Positions 1 through 12,663 of a stretch of 64,000 nt of DNA are shown piece after piece (within the stretch, counting starts at the first letter, position 1; each line of letters starts with the position of its first letter). Origin of the DNA: Epiperipatus broadwayi. Taxonomy: Eukaryota; Onychophora; Udeonychophora; Euonychophora; Peripatidae. The position numbers and the translations under genes were made by a program. The stretch covers positions 186,001 to 250,000 of the forward strand of contig JAQFVV010000321.1 in the NCBI GenBank assembly GCA_028023455.1, written 5' to 3'. Under the pieces are notes generated by a model that did not search any database, had not been told where the DNA came from, and saw nothing but the letters and a program-made list of their open reading frames with translations.

Positions 1-275
1 ATAGTAATTTCCTTTACAACTGAATACCTTTATCTGCCTTTAGTTTCTTGTTGGGGGCATAGACATTGAATTCCATAATATTGCATAATACTCATTGGCA
101 TATAATAAGGACTGCCACTCTTATTATAATTATAAACTATGTTAAAGGCTAGAGGTGATTAATGTAATCATCATTTAAAATTCAAACAAAACAAACTATT
201 ATTATTAAATATTTTCTAAGCACATTTGGTTTTTTAGTTCTTAATTCTTTTATTCAATAATTATTTAATATTAAA
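1..275. other. AT-rich intergenic, nothing recognised
   Basis: No open frame, RNA gene or clear repeat is visible here. Confidence 0.5.
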
Positions 276-541
276 GCTCGCTGTCTGTGTTGACAACCCG
301 AACATATACATAGGACTAGATTTAAAATTATCTTTAGTCAGTTTATTATCCAATATTAATGGCAGTTCAGGGGTCTCTAATCCTCACCAACTGTTGAGCT
401 AGTTTCTTGGCGCATAGCACTGTGCCGTCTATTTAGATTTCTACTAATCTGAGCTGGGGAGTTGGGTTTGAATTCAGTTTGAACTGACTGAGTTTGAATC
501 CGACTTGCAGTTTAGGTGGTGGACGTTTTTCGACTGGTACA
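276..541 (+). repeat. Divergent terminal fragment related to the 2.6-kb TG...CA element
   Basis: This stretch follows, with many changes, the last 300 bases of the element at 29166-31753. Shared in order are a gctgtctgt...gacaac block, a gagctagt block, gggtttgaatt blocks, and an ending in GGTACA at 541. It looks like an old 3' remnant of the same family or a sister subfamily. No coding potential is seen. Confidence 0.5.
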
Positions 542-1864
542 ATATGTATGTGATCCTTTAATATTTTTTACAATTTGTATATCAGGAAATTAAAGACAAT
601 GCTACATGTGTAGTTTATTATTTTTCAATCTGAATCAAAATGAGGTACTTATATTTATAGCATACTTACAGACTTTTAATTTGATTATATTGTTTCTAAT
701 TAAGAAATTTATCTATCATTGTTTTAAGTTATTCCAGTGAATTTATTTAAAACTAAAATAGATTTAAAATATTATACATTGGTCTTTTCTCCTGTTTATA
801 ATCACAGTCCCTAGGGTCCTTACTTCCCAAACTAGCCAAAGCAATAATGATTAGTTTATATATATGTAGGAGTTTATGTTTACATGTGGGCATCCAGATA
901 ATTCTCTCCATTCACTGCACTTTTTTTTTAAAAATTGACTTTATAGTTATGGTACTCTATGGCCAGAGGATTGATGGTCATACTGTTTGTGACTGATAAT
1001 TATTGTTATAATTACTTATAGTTTTGATCAGCGCTGACAGTCATGCTCTTACTTCTTTTATACATGCTCATTTTCTCTACTCATTTTATCTTTGATGATT
1101 ATTTATATTAAATGGGGATGGTGATGTTGTCCCATCTGCCCATGATTATCCCTATTTCCATACCAAAGGAGTATCATAATCATATGATAACTTAGATAAA
1201 ATGTAATTTGGAGAATTTTAAAGATAATATATGTATACTCTAATACAAAAAAATCATAAATTAACAAACATATATAATTTATTGTTGTTTATTCTAGAAA
1301 AAAAAAAAAGAAAATTACAAGAATTACATAAATTATTACAAAACAATAATATAGAATAAATTTGTGAGAAAAATATGATTATGGAAAATAAATTAAAATT
1401 TTTTTTTTTATTATATTTAACAGAAAAGAAGTATGATAACATTATTAGAAGGAGTTCATTAAAATGCTAAGTGATGATCAAAATGTTGCTTTTAAATGCA
1501 AACAATCTGATGTATCAATTATTATAACAATAAATAGAAGTTTATTGAAAAGGTTATAAGTGGTGGCATTTGCTTAACATTCAATAAAATAAAAAATAAT
1601 TCTAAGAATAAAAGCTACAAAATGAATTGCCTGAGAAAATTATTTGTGACAGGTATTATTGGAGCAAGTCTTATATAGAATTCAATGATATTCAAGACTT
1701 TATTCAGTATAAGTTTGACACGAAACTATCAAATCTTTTTTGCTGCATTAGATAAACATTCCAACATTGTGTTTCTAAGATTTTTATGAAAGTTAATAAA
1801 ACAAAGCCCTATCATAAAAAAAAAAAAATGTAATGATGAAAAAAATGAAGCAAGATAATATTTC
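542..1864. other. AT-rich stretch without recognised gene
   Basis: Contains poly-A and poly-T runs. The only open frame (1442 down to 1254) is low-complexity Phe/Asn/Lys translation of A/T runs and is not credible as a gene. Confidence 0.5.
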
Positions 1865-2222
1865 TGTAGTGTAATTTTCATTACACCACTCTCATGCAAG
1901 ATAGAAACTGGTTTCCTTCCACTTTTAACATCTTGAGAAGGAATAGAATTATAAACATATGATCAAAGACATGTGAAAAAGATGCATGACCCCCAAGATG
2001 CACACATTGTGCTGAACCAGCACTTGTTAGTTGGCCCAAATCATAATCTCTTACACATATTGTGATCTAGGCAAACTGATAAGTTCTGGTTCAGAATGAA
2101 ATGTGCATTTTGGGGATTATACATCTCTTTGCTCATATAATTGCACCCTTCCACAAAGTGATAAAAGTGGATAGAATCCAATCCCAAACCTGTATCAGTA
2201 GTGTACTGAAAATTACACTACA
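1865..2222. mobile_element. MITE-like element with about 20-bp terminal inverted repeats
   Basis: The left end TGTAGTGTAATTTTCATTAC is nearly the reverse complement of the right end, which reads GTACTGAAAATTACACTACA up to 2222. The interior has a second inverted layer and shares an accagcac...gttgg...ataatctc block with the foldback at 6584-7347, so the two belong to related families. No coding capacity. No convincing target-site duplication was seen, so the exact ends are uncertain. Confidence 0.55.
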
Positions 2223-3216
2223 GAGTATTATTCATTAGATGGATAATCTCTAGTCTAATAAATGACTAATAAATACTTCCATGAAGTAAGTTTCAAAGTT
2301 TTAATTTACAAAAAAAAAAAAAAAAAAGTGAAATGAATAAAAGTATAATAAATTATTTAAGCATCAAACAACTTTAAAATATTCTGAATGAATGCATGCT
2401 ATTAATTTTAATAAAGTTTCACAATAGTGCAAGTTTGAGAATAGAAAAGGTGAACTGATCATTTGTTTGTGATATTAAAATTTTTTCCATACTTTTGAAA
2501 AGTGTAAATGAATTTTTCATAGCAAAGGGGTTCTTAAAAGATATATGTAAAATATTATATAAGAACTATCATTTAAACACCAGAGGTTTTGTTGAATCAC
2601 ATGATCTTATTCAGAATGTGTACATCTAATATCTTGGCCATTCTAAAATAATGATTCTCCCAGTGAGATAAGTGTTTGAGTGTATTGTTCTTGACAATTT
2701 TCCTTTTATTTATAAGATTGAAGCCACTTTGCCTAATACTGTATTAAAGAATTGCTTTAAATAGTAATATAAAAATGCTGGCTGAACCTCAACAATCTGC
2801 CATATTACTACCAAATAGTAATGATGAAGTTTTAAATGGTTATATGCTACAAGTTTCAAAAAGAATTTTGCAGCTGAAGATAAATCAACAAAAAAATAAA
2901 TAAATTCTGAACATTTTGATAATAATTGGAAATCCTTAATTACAGGAGGAAGTTTATACTATTACTTAGAAATAGATATGAATATGTAAAGCTTAGCTTA
3001 CTTTAAGTGACAATAAAAAGATATCACCTTAAGAATAAGGGCACTATAGTAATGATATAAAGATTTAGAAAAAATGTTTTTGGAAGAAATAATAAAGGAC
3101 TTTAAAGAACTAATAAATGTTCTTAAATCATTTAATAGAAGTTGGAACAATGGATATTTTTGTAGAGATTTAATAAAGAAAAATTCTTACGAAGAGTATG
3201 TTTAATTATGCTAAAT
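2223..3216. other. AT-rich stretch without recognised gene
   Basis: Poly-A runs and short frames only. Confidence 0.45.
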
Positions 3217-6200
3217 CAGAAATCCTAAAACTTTTTTGTCCTGTGGATCACTTTCCGAATAATTTTTTGCCACAGATCCCTTGCCTGCCTAATATTAAAT
3301 TTCCAAACTATATGTTTTTCACAGGTGACAGAATGCTGTTTACTTCGATAGGGCTTTGTAAATAAAGAAAACAAACTTAAATTTTTTATTCAGACCTTTA
3401 TTAAAACAATTAAATTAAAAATCTTATTTTTATGTGAAATAAAACAAAATTAAACATTAATAGCTCAAAATAAAAAAAAAGGCTCAATTAAAATTCTCTT
3501 TAAAATTTAGCACAAAACTGTAAATATTTGGATTTTGGACAAAAATCAGAATTTAGTAACAAAAACGTTCAAAACTAAAAATACAATAAATAAGAGGGAT
3601 GAACTTGATGCTCTGATAGAAACTGCTTAATATTTGGAGTCAAATGACTGAGGTATAGCCTTAAATCTCCTTGTTCAGTAATTTGCATATGATTTCTTTT
3701 TTTTGTCAGCAGATTAATTACTGCGCTAAAATCCCTTTCCATGAAGTATGAAGATGGAAAAGCTATCAAAAATTTTCTTGCAATACTCCATAATGCAGGA
3801 TAAGTATTAGCTACATTTTTTAAAGCCAGAACTGCTGATATTCCTTTTTGAATTGCACTTTAAATTCTTTGATAGTGCTTATTTTGATGAGTTCTTCTTG
3901 TAGTACAATATCCAATTCTTCAATTGCACCATACAGATCGATAACCCAATGCGATATTTCCATAGTTAAAACATCATCAAATCTGATATTAAAGACTGGA
4001 GGGCATTTAAATGTTGAACATATGCCAAAATGGCAGCATGCTGAATGTTTATCAATGATAAGTTGTGGAAGTGTGAAAATTCATGCCTTCCAATGTTTTG
4101 CTTGAATAAGTTAATTCTGGCAAGAAAAGCTGAAATTATGGATTTTGATTTTTATTAAATTCAGGCTGTCTCCTTGTAACTGCAAGTTAACCTCATTAAA
4201 TTTAGCAAATAAATCTGTTAAATAAGCAATATCTGGTTTCCATTTTATTAAATTTTCTTTCAAAATGGGATTTTTTTTACTCAAAAACTCTAAAATGGGT
4301 TCAAAAAGTGAAAAAAATATTTTCAAACATAAGCCTTTTGAGAACCAGAGTATTTCAGTGTGAAGAAGTAATCGATGAAAGTCCTCATCATTTTCTTCAC
4401 ACAATTTCTCAAACAACCTAGAATTTAACGTGTTGCTACCAACCTTGTTTGCTGTTGTTATGATGAATTGGAGAGATTGATGCAATCTGGCACTTAGATT
4501 TTTAGCTACTAAATGTTGTCGGGGAATGACACAGTGAAATTGCAAATATACCAGATACTTTTTGTTTTTAAGAACTTATAAAACTGACCAAACATGGCTG
4601 GTGCTCCATCTGCAGCTACCAATATTATATTTGTTAAGAGGATCACTTTTTTCATGAAATAGTGTTTTAAAATATTAAATATTGATTTGCCTTTAGTATC
4701 TGTTGTCAAAGTTTTCGCAAAAAGAAATTCTTGATGGAATTCTTGGTCCATGACAAAATGAACATATGCCATTAATAGTGATTCATTACCAGTTAAAGTT
4801 GACTCATCGACTTGAAGGAAAAATGGTTTGTTTTTAGATAATTACACAAGAAGCTTTCCACATCGTGACTCATTTTGTCAATATGACTTTGAACTGTGTT
4901 GTCAATCAAAGAAATTTTTTTGATTATATTGTATGCAGGTTTATGTAGAACAGTTTTTAAAACGTCCTCAATGGCTGGAAAAATCAGGTGTTCTCTGATA
5001 GTAAAAGGCTTTCCTGATTTTGCTATGAATAATGAAATATTGTAAGATGCCAGCAAAACATCATTGTCTTTTTTTGGCATTGAAGCAAACATGCTGTCTA
5101 GCAAGATTCCCTTTTGAAATTTTTCATTTAGTGTTTTAAAGTATATCAAATCTTTACTTGTTTTATCAAGATGCAATCTTCTCAGATGATCCTCCAGCTT
5201 AGATGGTTTCATAGCATTGTTTCTTAAAACTTTGTTGCACAAAAGACACATGGGCAAATGCTTGTCTGACAGTGATGGAATAAAGCCAAACTTCAAATAA
5301 TCAATGCTATACTGCCTACATTTTTTTAAGCCTCTGCCATGTTGAATAGAAGATATCTGTCAACAAAAAAACAAGCTATTTAAATCTCATAAGATAAAAA
5401 ATTTTAAATTAATTGACTGGAGTAAGCATCTATTGAGGCACTTACATTAAAACTAAGTATTATGAAAATTAAAACAGTATCTAAACAATTTCTACTTCTT
5501 TAACACAAAACCTATAAAAAAAAACACCTACACAAACAAAAACAAACTTTAAAAAGTAGGAAATAATTATTTTTTACTATATCTGAAGCATTGACTATTT
5601 CTTTGTTTGGATATTTAATTTTTTGTTCGAGCATGCAATTAGAGTTTTTGGTCATATGTTTTAGCAGGTATTATCTTTATTTGAAATATTTAACTAAAAA
5701 ATGTAGCTGAGATCACAATCTGGATGACTAACTAACTAAAAGTTTGTATTTACTTTTTTTATATACTCCTAAAGAAGATGTTTTTGATTCACTTTGATTT
5801 GCATCTGTATTTTGCACTAAATAAAGTTAATATTTTTCAACCACTTTTCTTCTCAAAATTCAGAATAGAAATAATCAATGTTTGATTCTAACACTCCTAT
5901 TTATAATTGCCTAATTTAACATGTCCGTGCAAAAGTTTTGGTCTAAGCAAGTCTGAACAAACTTTATTCACTAAGCGAGGATGCGCAATGTGATGCTGAT
6001 ATGAAAACTTGTAGAAACTTGTATGTAATCATTGAGCATTACGAAGCAGATACCTAAATAATCTAGTGAACCAATAATTGTTTGATTTTATCATATTTTA
6101 ATAATACTCAGGAAAAATTAGGTTTAAATATCAGCAAGAAATACCATGATATTTCAAAAAATGATAATTTTCAACCATTGTAAAAATTACTATTATCTTT

Positions 6201-6434
6201 ATATTTAGAAGCTATATTGTAATTTTTGTAATTTGCAAGAATTGAAATAACAAAATTCAAAACTTATCATACCTATTCATATAATTAATTATTTCAAATT
6301 TAAAATATCTACTTAAAAGTTTACGGAATATCTGAAATAATGACTATGGTGAGTGTACTCCCATTTACATATCATGGACCCCCAAATTTTTTCATCACAG
6401 ATACGGATCCCATGAAAGTGGAAAACAATCCCTG
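3217..6434 (-). mobile_element. Decayed hAT-superfamily DNA transposon, ZBED5/FAM200-like
   Basis: The element encloses a broken hAT transposase on the minus strand. The ends look like hAT termini: the left begins CAGAAATCC at 3217 and continues into a ctgtggatcac...cacagatccc block. The right end, read on the minus strand, begins CAGGGATTG at 6434 and continues into an atgggatcc...gggggtcc block. Both match the CAG-start, purine-rich ends of this group only loosely. The 8-bp flanks do not match each other, so no target-site duplication survives and the insertion is probably old. Confidence 0.6.
3575..5340 (-). pseudogene. hAT transposase relic (BED zinc finger + hAT catalytic/dimerisation regions)
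   Basis: Read from 5340 down to 3575 on the minus strand. The first piece (5296-4793) carries a BED-type finger with C17, C20, H37 and H42, followed by the helical region typical of ZBED5, SCAND3 and FAM200 proteins. A frameshift near 4780 leads to a second piece (4772-4509) containing the ADGAPAMFG block. Another frame (4545-4111) gives the HCVIPRQHLVAKNL block and ENDEDFHRLLLHTE...WFSKG. After a degraded stretch, 3769-3575 gives the C-terminal FSAVINLLTKKRN...GDLRLYLSHL block. At least three frame breaks make it non-functional. Assignment rests on recognised family motifs. A domesticated host gene is unlikely because the frame is broken and hAT-like ends flank it. Confidence 0.85.
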
Positions 6435-6583
6435 GGGATTTATACTGATTACTTTGAAAACCATTGTGCCAAATTGATCAGAATATGTGTAAATGCAATG
6501 CAATTATTAAATTACTGTTTTGTTTTATTTATTTATTTATTTTGCAAAAATAAAATATTTAAAAGTAATTGATTATATTTACA

Positions 6584-7347
6584 CCCTGGAATTTTTTTTT
6601 TTTTATCTAACATGATTATTAAAAATATAGGGGATTTGAAAACAAACTTTCAAGCACCCTTCAACTATCCACATTATCTCATACGACTGATATGCATGAC
6701 CACCCACATATAGAAAAGATAAATAATCAGCAATATACGTATTTCATGCTAAACCAGCACTCATCAGTTGGTCTAGATTATTATCTCCCACACACATATA
6801 TAATCAGTGCTCAGTTTATTTTAAGATAGCAAATCTTCATATTTTAATGGAAAGGCTTGAAAATCTGACGATGGAAAGCCCAAATCCCATGCTAATACCA
6901 ATATTATTGCAATGCCCATATTGACCTCAAGTCACTATGACACCTCGTATATAGGACCTTATCCATTTAAATACATAGAAGAGGGATGGACATAGGCATG
7001 ACAATAATATTGGCATCATCATGGGATTTGGGCTTTCCATCATCAGATTTTCAATAGAATGGATGGCTGAAGAGTTGAAGGTTGGAGTAGATTGAAGCCT
7101 TTCCATTAAAGTATGAAGATTTGCTGTCCTAATATAAGCTAAGCACTGATTATATATATATGTGTGGGAGATGATAATCTAGACCAACTGGTGAGTGCTG
7201 GTTTAGCACAAAATATGTATATTGGTGATTATTTATCTTTTCTATATGTATGTGATCATGTGTATCAGTAGTATGAGATAGTGTAGATAGTTGAAGGTGT
7301 TTGAAAGTTTGTGTTCAAATCCCCTATATTTACAATAAAGTTCCAGG
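6584..7347. mobile_element. Long-arm foldback element
   Basis: The left arm (cctggaa, then aatataggggatttg, through a gctaaaccagcact block and cccaaatcccat) recurs as an imperfect reverse complement ending in ttccagg at 7347. Each arm is about 300 bp and the spacer is roughly 100 bp around 6910-7010. The left arm has an extra insert (a tatctaacatgattatt block near 6605-6622) that also occurs just outside the right end near 7375. No ORF. It is related to the shorter element at 1865-2222. Confidence 0.65.
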
Positions 7348-7961
7348 TATATGAAGAATGCCTGTATTTCAAATCTAACATGATTATTGTACAAAATTTT
7401 GGTTAAAAAAAAAACAAAGAAAAAAAAAGAAAATAATGGTTTTAGAAATAAAATGATTATTAAAAATTATAATGATATAAAGATAGTTGTGGGAAAAAAG
7501 GAAAAATAGAAATTCAATACATTTAAAAATAGGAAACTTAATAAAGTATATAAATCCAAAAAGCAATAAATCAAAATATAAGAATTAGGTTTTTATAAAG
7601 AGGAAAGAAAACTTGTAAAATGAAATGATTTTGGAAGATATAGTAAAAAAAAAAAAATTAAACTTAACAGCCATTATGAAATATATCTTTTGAAAACAAA
7701 GAAAAAATATTTTGATGGAATGAATTTGAAAAAGCTATACAAATAGATAAAAGAAAATTGAGATAATATACAAAATTAAAGTATTTAATGATGAATAAAA
7801 TATATATTCAATTGACCATAATGTTTTACTAATAGAAATTAGGAATAAATACACAGAAGATAAAATAAATGTAAAAAAAAAAAGGAAAAACCATAGGCAG
7901 GGGAGTATAAATAATAGAGGCCAAATTTTTTTTTAAAAATGAAGTTCTGAAAAAGAAAATG
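7348..7961. other. A-rich stretch, no gene
   Basis: The plus strand is strongly enriched in A over T and contains many homopolymer A runs. The minus-strand frame at 7566-7384 is low-complexity Phe/Ile/Leu and is not a gene. Confidence 0.5.
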
Positions 7962-9290
7962 GTCATCATCCTCATCATCATCAACCATTATCAATCCACT
8001 GCAATCCATCTTCTCCGATCTTTAGCTTCTCTTCTCCACATTACCCCTGCACATTTTCTTATTTCTTCCATCCATCACACATGTGGTCTCTTTCTGGGTC
8101 TTTTACAATCTCTTGGACCTCAGTTTAAGATTTCAACTGTTCATATATTATCATCTTCTAGTAATACATCTAGTCCAACTCCATTTCAATCTCTTAAGTC
8201 TTTCAATGATGTCATTAACACCTGTTTGTTCTCTCACCCATATATTTCATTTTTGATCTCTTCTTGTTACTCCTAATATGCATCTCTCCAAACTTTGTTG
8301 AGTGGTCTGAAGTCTCTATATTTTTCTTCTGTTAAGTATGCAAGTTACAGATTCATAAGTAAAAACTGGTAAAACATATCTATTAGAAATGTTCCTTTTC
8401 AAACACATTGGCATATTTCCTTTTAATATTAAGTTATTTTTCTACTAAAAGCATTCCAACCAAGTTTAATTCTATTATTAATTTCATCCATTATGTTTCC
8501 ATCATAATTATAATATGACCAAGATATTTGTAGTTGTTAACATCTTCTTTTTATAAAAAAATCTATTGAACATTAGTTTAGTCTTTTTAACATTTACATT
8601 TAGTCCTATTTTCTTACTTTCATCTGATAACTCCTGCAACATTTCCTGAAACTCTAAAGCATTATTTACAAAAAAAAAACTACATCATCAACAAAATCTA
8701 CATGTTTTAAATGATCTCCATTATTTTTAGTCCCGTAGTTTCCCATTTTAATCCACAAAATGAAAATACTTCTTCCAAAACTGCTGTAAAAAGTTTTGGA
8801 GATATCAAGTCACCTTGTTGTACACTGTTCTCAATATTAGTTTTCCAAGTTTCATTATGTAATCTAATTGTTGCTGTTACATTTTTATAAACATTATTCA
8901 AAATATGACAATATCCTGGGTTTATACCTTGATGATCCAATGCTTTAATCACTGAAGAAATGCTTATAGAATCAAATGCCTTCTCATAATCTACAAATCC
9001 AAAGTACAATGGTAATTCATATCTATTGGCCCTTTCTATAACTTCTCTCAATACTTGGATATGACCCATTGTACTAAAATCATTTTTAAATCCAGCATGT
9101 TCATTTGTCTGGTTAAAATCCAAAGTTTGCTGTGGACAAATTGTAATTACCTTGGTAAAAATTTTATATTGAACTGATAAAAAATTCATGTCCGTAATTT
9201 CTAATACCTTCTTTATCACCTTTTTGCATTCCTCCAATCATTTGGTACATCTTTATCATTTAGACATTTGGTATATAACTTTGTCAAAAA
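7962..9290 (-). mobile_element. 5'-truncated RTE-clade LINE fragment
   Basis: The minus strand reads the reverse transcriptase core and C-terminus of an RTE LINE closely related to the copy at 25572-28874. The clearest piece is the frame 9237-8707, with GFVDYEKAFDSI, SSVIKALDHQGI and QQGDLISPKLF. Homology upstream reaches about 9290. Downstream the frame is broken, but similarity continues to the 3' end, which carries the ATG/GAT-rich tail (seen as catcatcat on the plus strand, 7962-7990) typical of RTE elements. Several frameshifts show it is dead. Confidence 0.85.
8707..9237 (-). pseudogene. RTE reverse transcriptase fragment
   Basis: A 176-codon piece of the reverse transcriptase palm. 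Visible motifs are GFVDYEKAFDSI (first catalytic Asp region) and the QQGDLISPKLF block, where the family usually has RQGD. The FADD catalytic box lies further downstream on the minus strand in a different frame, beyond the break at 8707. Compared with the copy at 26407-28857, this one lacks the endonuclease and the first part of the RT domain. It is a 5'-truncated, mutated copy and makes no active enzyme. Confidence 0.85.
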
Positions 9291-10736
9291 CATTTGTATT
9301 TATAATTATAATATAGTTTAATTAACTTCAAGAGATTAAATTACTTTCACTGCAAAGAGAAAAGAGAAAAACAACAGAATAAAATCTTGAAATTATGTAC
9401 CTGACTCTGAAAAAAATAATTTGAAAAAAAAAAAAGGTAATTAGTAATATATTGGATTATGACAATTGACATGATAAAGGATAAAATCCTAAAAAATAAC
9501 AATAAAAATAATAATAATACTATACAAAAATATATTTTAGTTAATATAAAGCATAAGAAAAAAAATATAAAAAAATACAAAAAAGTAATAATGATAAAAT
9601 TGAATACAGATATAAATGAAACCATAAAAATATATTTAGAAAACAGCATAATTTGAGTCGAATTAAAAATAAGAATAAGTAAAAATAATTAATATAGAGT
9701 ATAGATAATATAAAGGTAGTTGAAAGAAAATTTTAGAAATACATTAAATATGGAAACAGATTGAATAAAAAGATTAAATTAGTAGATTAGAAAGAAGAGA
9801 AACAGAAAAAAAATGAAACACTTATTTAAAAGAATTAAGAGTTTGAAGAATATAAAGATCGAATTTGATATTAGTAGCAAAGAGATAATTAAAGAAAAAA
9901 TTGCAATTATAGTATAGCTTTTAAAAACATAAAAATGGGAAAAGCTAAAAAAATTGACAGATAAAACAAATTTAAAATAATATTTTAATATTGTTTTTAA
10001 ATTTTTTAACAAGATTGCAAATGGAGATATTCCAAAGAGTTTTAAAAAAGTAGAGATATGAAAAATTATAATATTATCAATTATATGCAAACTTTTCTTC
10101 AATTGAACTATGATTAGTTATTTATAACAATGTTTTGGTCAAGTGTTTCTAAATGCTCACATTTTCAAATGTTAGCTTAAATAATCTTTTTATTAAAATA
10201 TCCAAATGGCTAATTAATTTTAATTCAATATACAATAAAAAAACATTCTAGTTAACATCTTATTTTAAAAATATTTAAAATATAATTGTGCATATCAAGG
10301 CTATGAAATATATATAGTTTACAAATAGAAAAGTATTAAAAAACATAAATTAAAATGCATAAATTAGACAAATGGAGGTCTGAAATTTCTTATCTAGACT
10401 TTAAACAAAACTCAATTTGCATGTGCATTTAACATTTAATTTCATGATAGGCTTCTTTGTAAAGGAATTCTCTAAAAACATTCTACAAGTTGTTGATAAA
10501 ATCCTTGTGGTTTATATTCATGGATTTATCTTTAAGCAAAATTATCTCTTGTAGTCATTGAGTTAACATCTATATATTGTAATGAGATCTAAATTAAAGC
10601 CCACTATTTTTAAAATAGATTTGTCATCTACATAATCTTGTTTGGAATATACTTTCCAATCAACTGCCTCAAAACAAAAACCATTTATCAATTAATTTAC
10701 TATTGTCAGTTGAATCAAATATAGAAAAGATTAGAT
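9291..10736. other. A-rich, low-complexity stretch, no gene
   Basis: From 9350 to about 9990 the plus strand is dominated by A with some G. The frames on both strands here (9347-9649, 9459-9656, 9779-10102) are Lys/Asn or Phe/Leu/Ile runs generated by that composition and were not accepted as genes. From 10110 to 10736 nothing is recognised. Confidence 0.5.
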
Positions 10737-11030
10737 GGTGATCATCATAATCTAAAACAAGCAAAACTCTCTATATGTATTGCCATTCAGTGCAAGCCAG
10801 AGTAATCAATGGATGCCAAAAGGCTTGTGCATAAAATCCCCATCTAGTGCCTATTCATCCAATATTCCCAGACTAGTTTCTGGCTTGTGGCCTTAGTCAG
10901 TGAGGAACCTTGGATCATAAGCCTTCTGGCATCCATTGATTATTTTGGCTTGCACTGAGTGACAATATGTATAGAGAGTTTTGCTTGTTTTAATAACAGT
11001 TATATGCAAGCATAAGAAATGGTGATCATG
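10737..11030. mobile_element. MITE family A, foldback copy
   Basis: This is a compact hairpin. The left arm runs ggtgatcatc, gcaaaactctctata, cagtgcaagccagagtaatcaatggatgcc. The right arm gives the reverse complement and ends in gcataagaaatggtgatcat near 11030. The same sequence family recurs at 11717-11870, 12256-12663, 19066-19250, 36741-37660 and 38951-39238. It is non-coding and non-autonomous. Confidence 0.75.
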
Positions 11031-11716
11031 TTATGTTTATTGGCTTATCATCATAATCTATGGTTCCCAATATAAGAATCTATATGTTGTGAACTACATT
11101 AAAGCAGCAAGTAAGAATTTCATTGATTATTGGCATTGAATATCATCATATGCCAAGTTCAACCAATTAATTATCTCGATTAAAATAAATGAAACATTTA
11201 ATTTTTTCAAAACATAAAGTAATTAAAGAGCTTACAATTGTAAAGAAATTGGTAAGAATATTATTTTTTGTTTCAAATACAAATAATTTTTTTTTTTAAC
11301 TAAAGGCCTAAATGTGAATTTATGTATTTATATTATGAGTTATTATTTTTATATGGCTTGTGTATATTTGGTTATATTTGATGAACGTTGTTTGATGATA
11401 TGAGCATATCCAAAACCTAGTAACTTTATTAGTTAATTCTACCTGTAAGATATTTCAACTCTGATATTTTTCAATTCTGTTATGCAGTATAGGCAATATT
11501 GTTAAGATGGGATTTGATATGATTAATCATGAACATTAAAAAAATTTGGCCATTATAAAATATATATGTGGATATAAATCAATGATATATTTAGGACGTA
11601 TTGTTTCTTTTAAACTGTTATTATATTCTAAAAAAAAAATATTATTCACATCAAACACTATGTCCTCTTTCCCCTACATATCCTTTTTCTTATAAAATAC
11701 TTTAAAATTACTACAT
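11031..11716. other. AT-rich stretch, no gene
   Basis: Nothing recognised. Confidence 0.45.
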
Positions 11717-11870
11717 CAGGGCTCTCAGATCCAAGGCTCCTTATTGATGAAAGTCATGGGCTAGAAATGAATCTAGGGATTTTGAATGACTAGACACTAG
11801 GTGGAGATTTTAATGCATTAACCTCCTATCATCCACTGATTACTATGGCTTGCACTAGGTGGCACTATTA
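11717..11870. mobile_element. MITE family A, partial copy
   Basis: Right-arm portion only: gctctcagatccaaggctcc, through a gatgaaagtcatgggctagaaa block, to ggcttgcactaggtggcac. The left arm is missing. Confidence 0.7.
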
Positions 11871-12255
11871 TATTAAATAAATTGCTATTATATAAATATT
11901 TTGTCTGTGCATTTTTTTTATCTCATTAATTTTTCAAATTATACCTTATTTATAATATTAATTATTTTTTGGTTATTATTGCATTTGCTATTTCAGAATT
12001 GATACAATTTTTATTGTCATTTAGATGAAAAAAAGATTTTTTAAAATTTTATTATTATTATATTTATATAGAAAAGCTAATACAGATTATGAAAGTGTGT
12101 TCGTGGAAACAATTTAAAATTGTTTTTACTTGAGGCAATATACAATGTGAATTCAATAATGTTGAAAAAAAGCATTGATTGAAATAAATTATGAAATAAA
12201 CATTGACTTTTCTGATATAGTTGATAAGTTTATAAATGTTAAGTTTTAAACCAAT

Positions 12256-12663
12256 AAACATCACATGATCACCATTTCTTATGCTTGCTTATAATTATTA
12301 AAACAGGCAAAACTCTCCATACAGTATTGCTACTCAGTGCAAGACAAAGTAATCAATGGATTCCAGGAGGCTTGTGCATAAAATCCCCATACTCATCTAA
12401 TATCCCCAGACTACTTTCTGGTTTATGACCAGTTAAGTAGAGATAAAAGATGGCTGCTGGAGGATTGCATTAGATCCTAAGATCTAGATGCAGTGCTCTC
12501 AGATCCAAGGCTCCTCATTGACGAAGGCCATAAGCCAGAAACTAATCTGGGGATATTGGATGAGTAGGCACTAGATGGGGATTTTATGCACAAGCCTTCT
12601 GGCACCCACTGATTACTCTGGCTTGCACTGAGTGACAATACTGTATAGAGAGTTTCGCCTGTT
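12256..12663. mobile_element. MITE family A, complete-looking copy
   Basis: Begins at aaacatcacatgatcacc, includes the gcaaaactctccata...cagtgcaag arm, and carries a central unpaired block (aagatggctgctggaggattgc region) that other copies lack or have lost. It ends with the complementary arm near 12663. It is one of the best copies for building a consensus. Confidence 0.75.

Noticed and set aside
4111-5296. Domesticated ZBED host gene
   Set aside because: Several frameshifts and stops, hAT-like ends on both sides, no intact exon set.
7959-8276. 105-codon plus-strand frame
   Set aside because: Antisense shadow of the minus-strand RTE 3' end.
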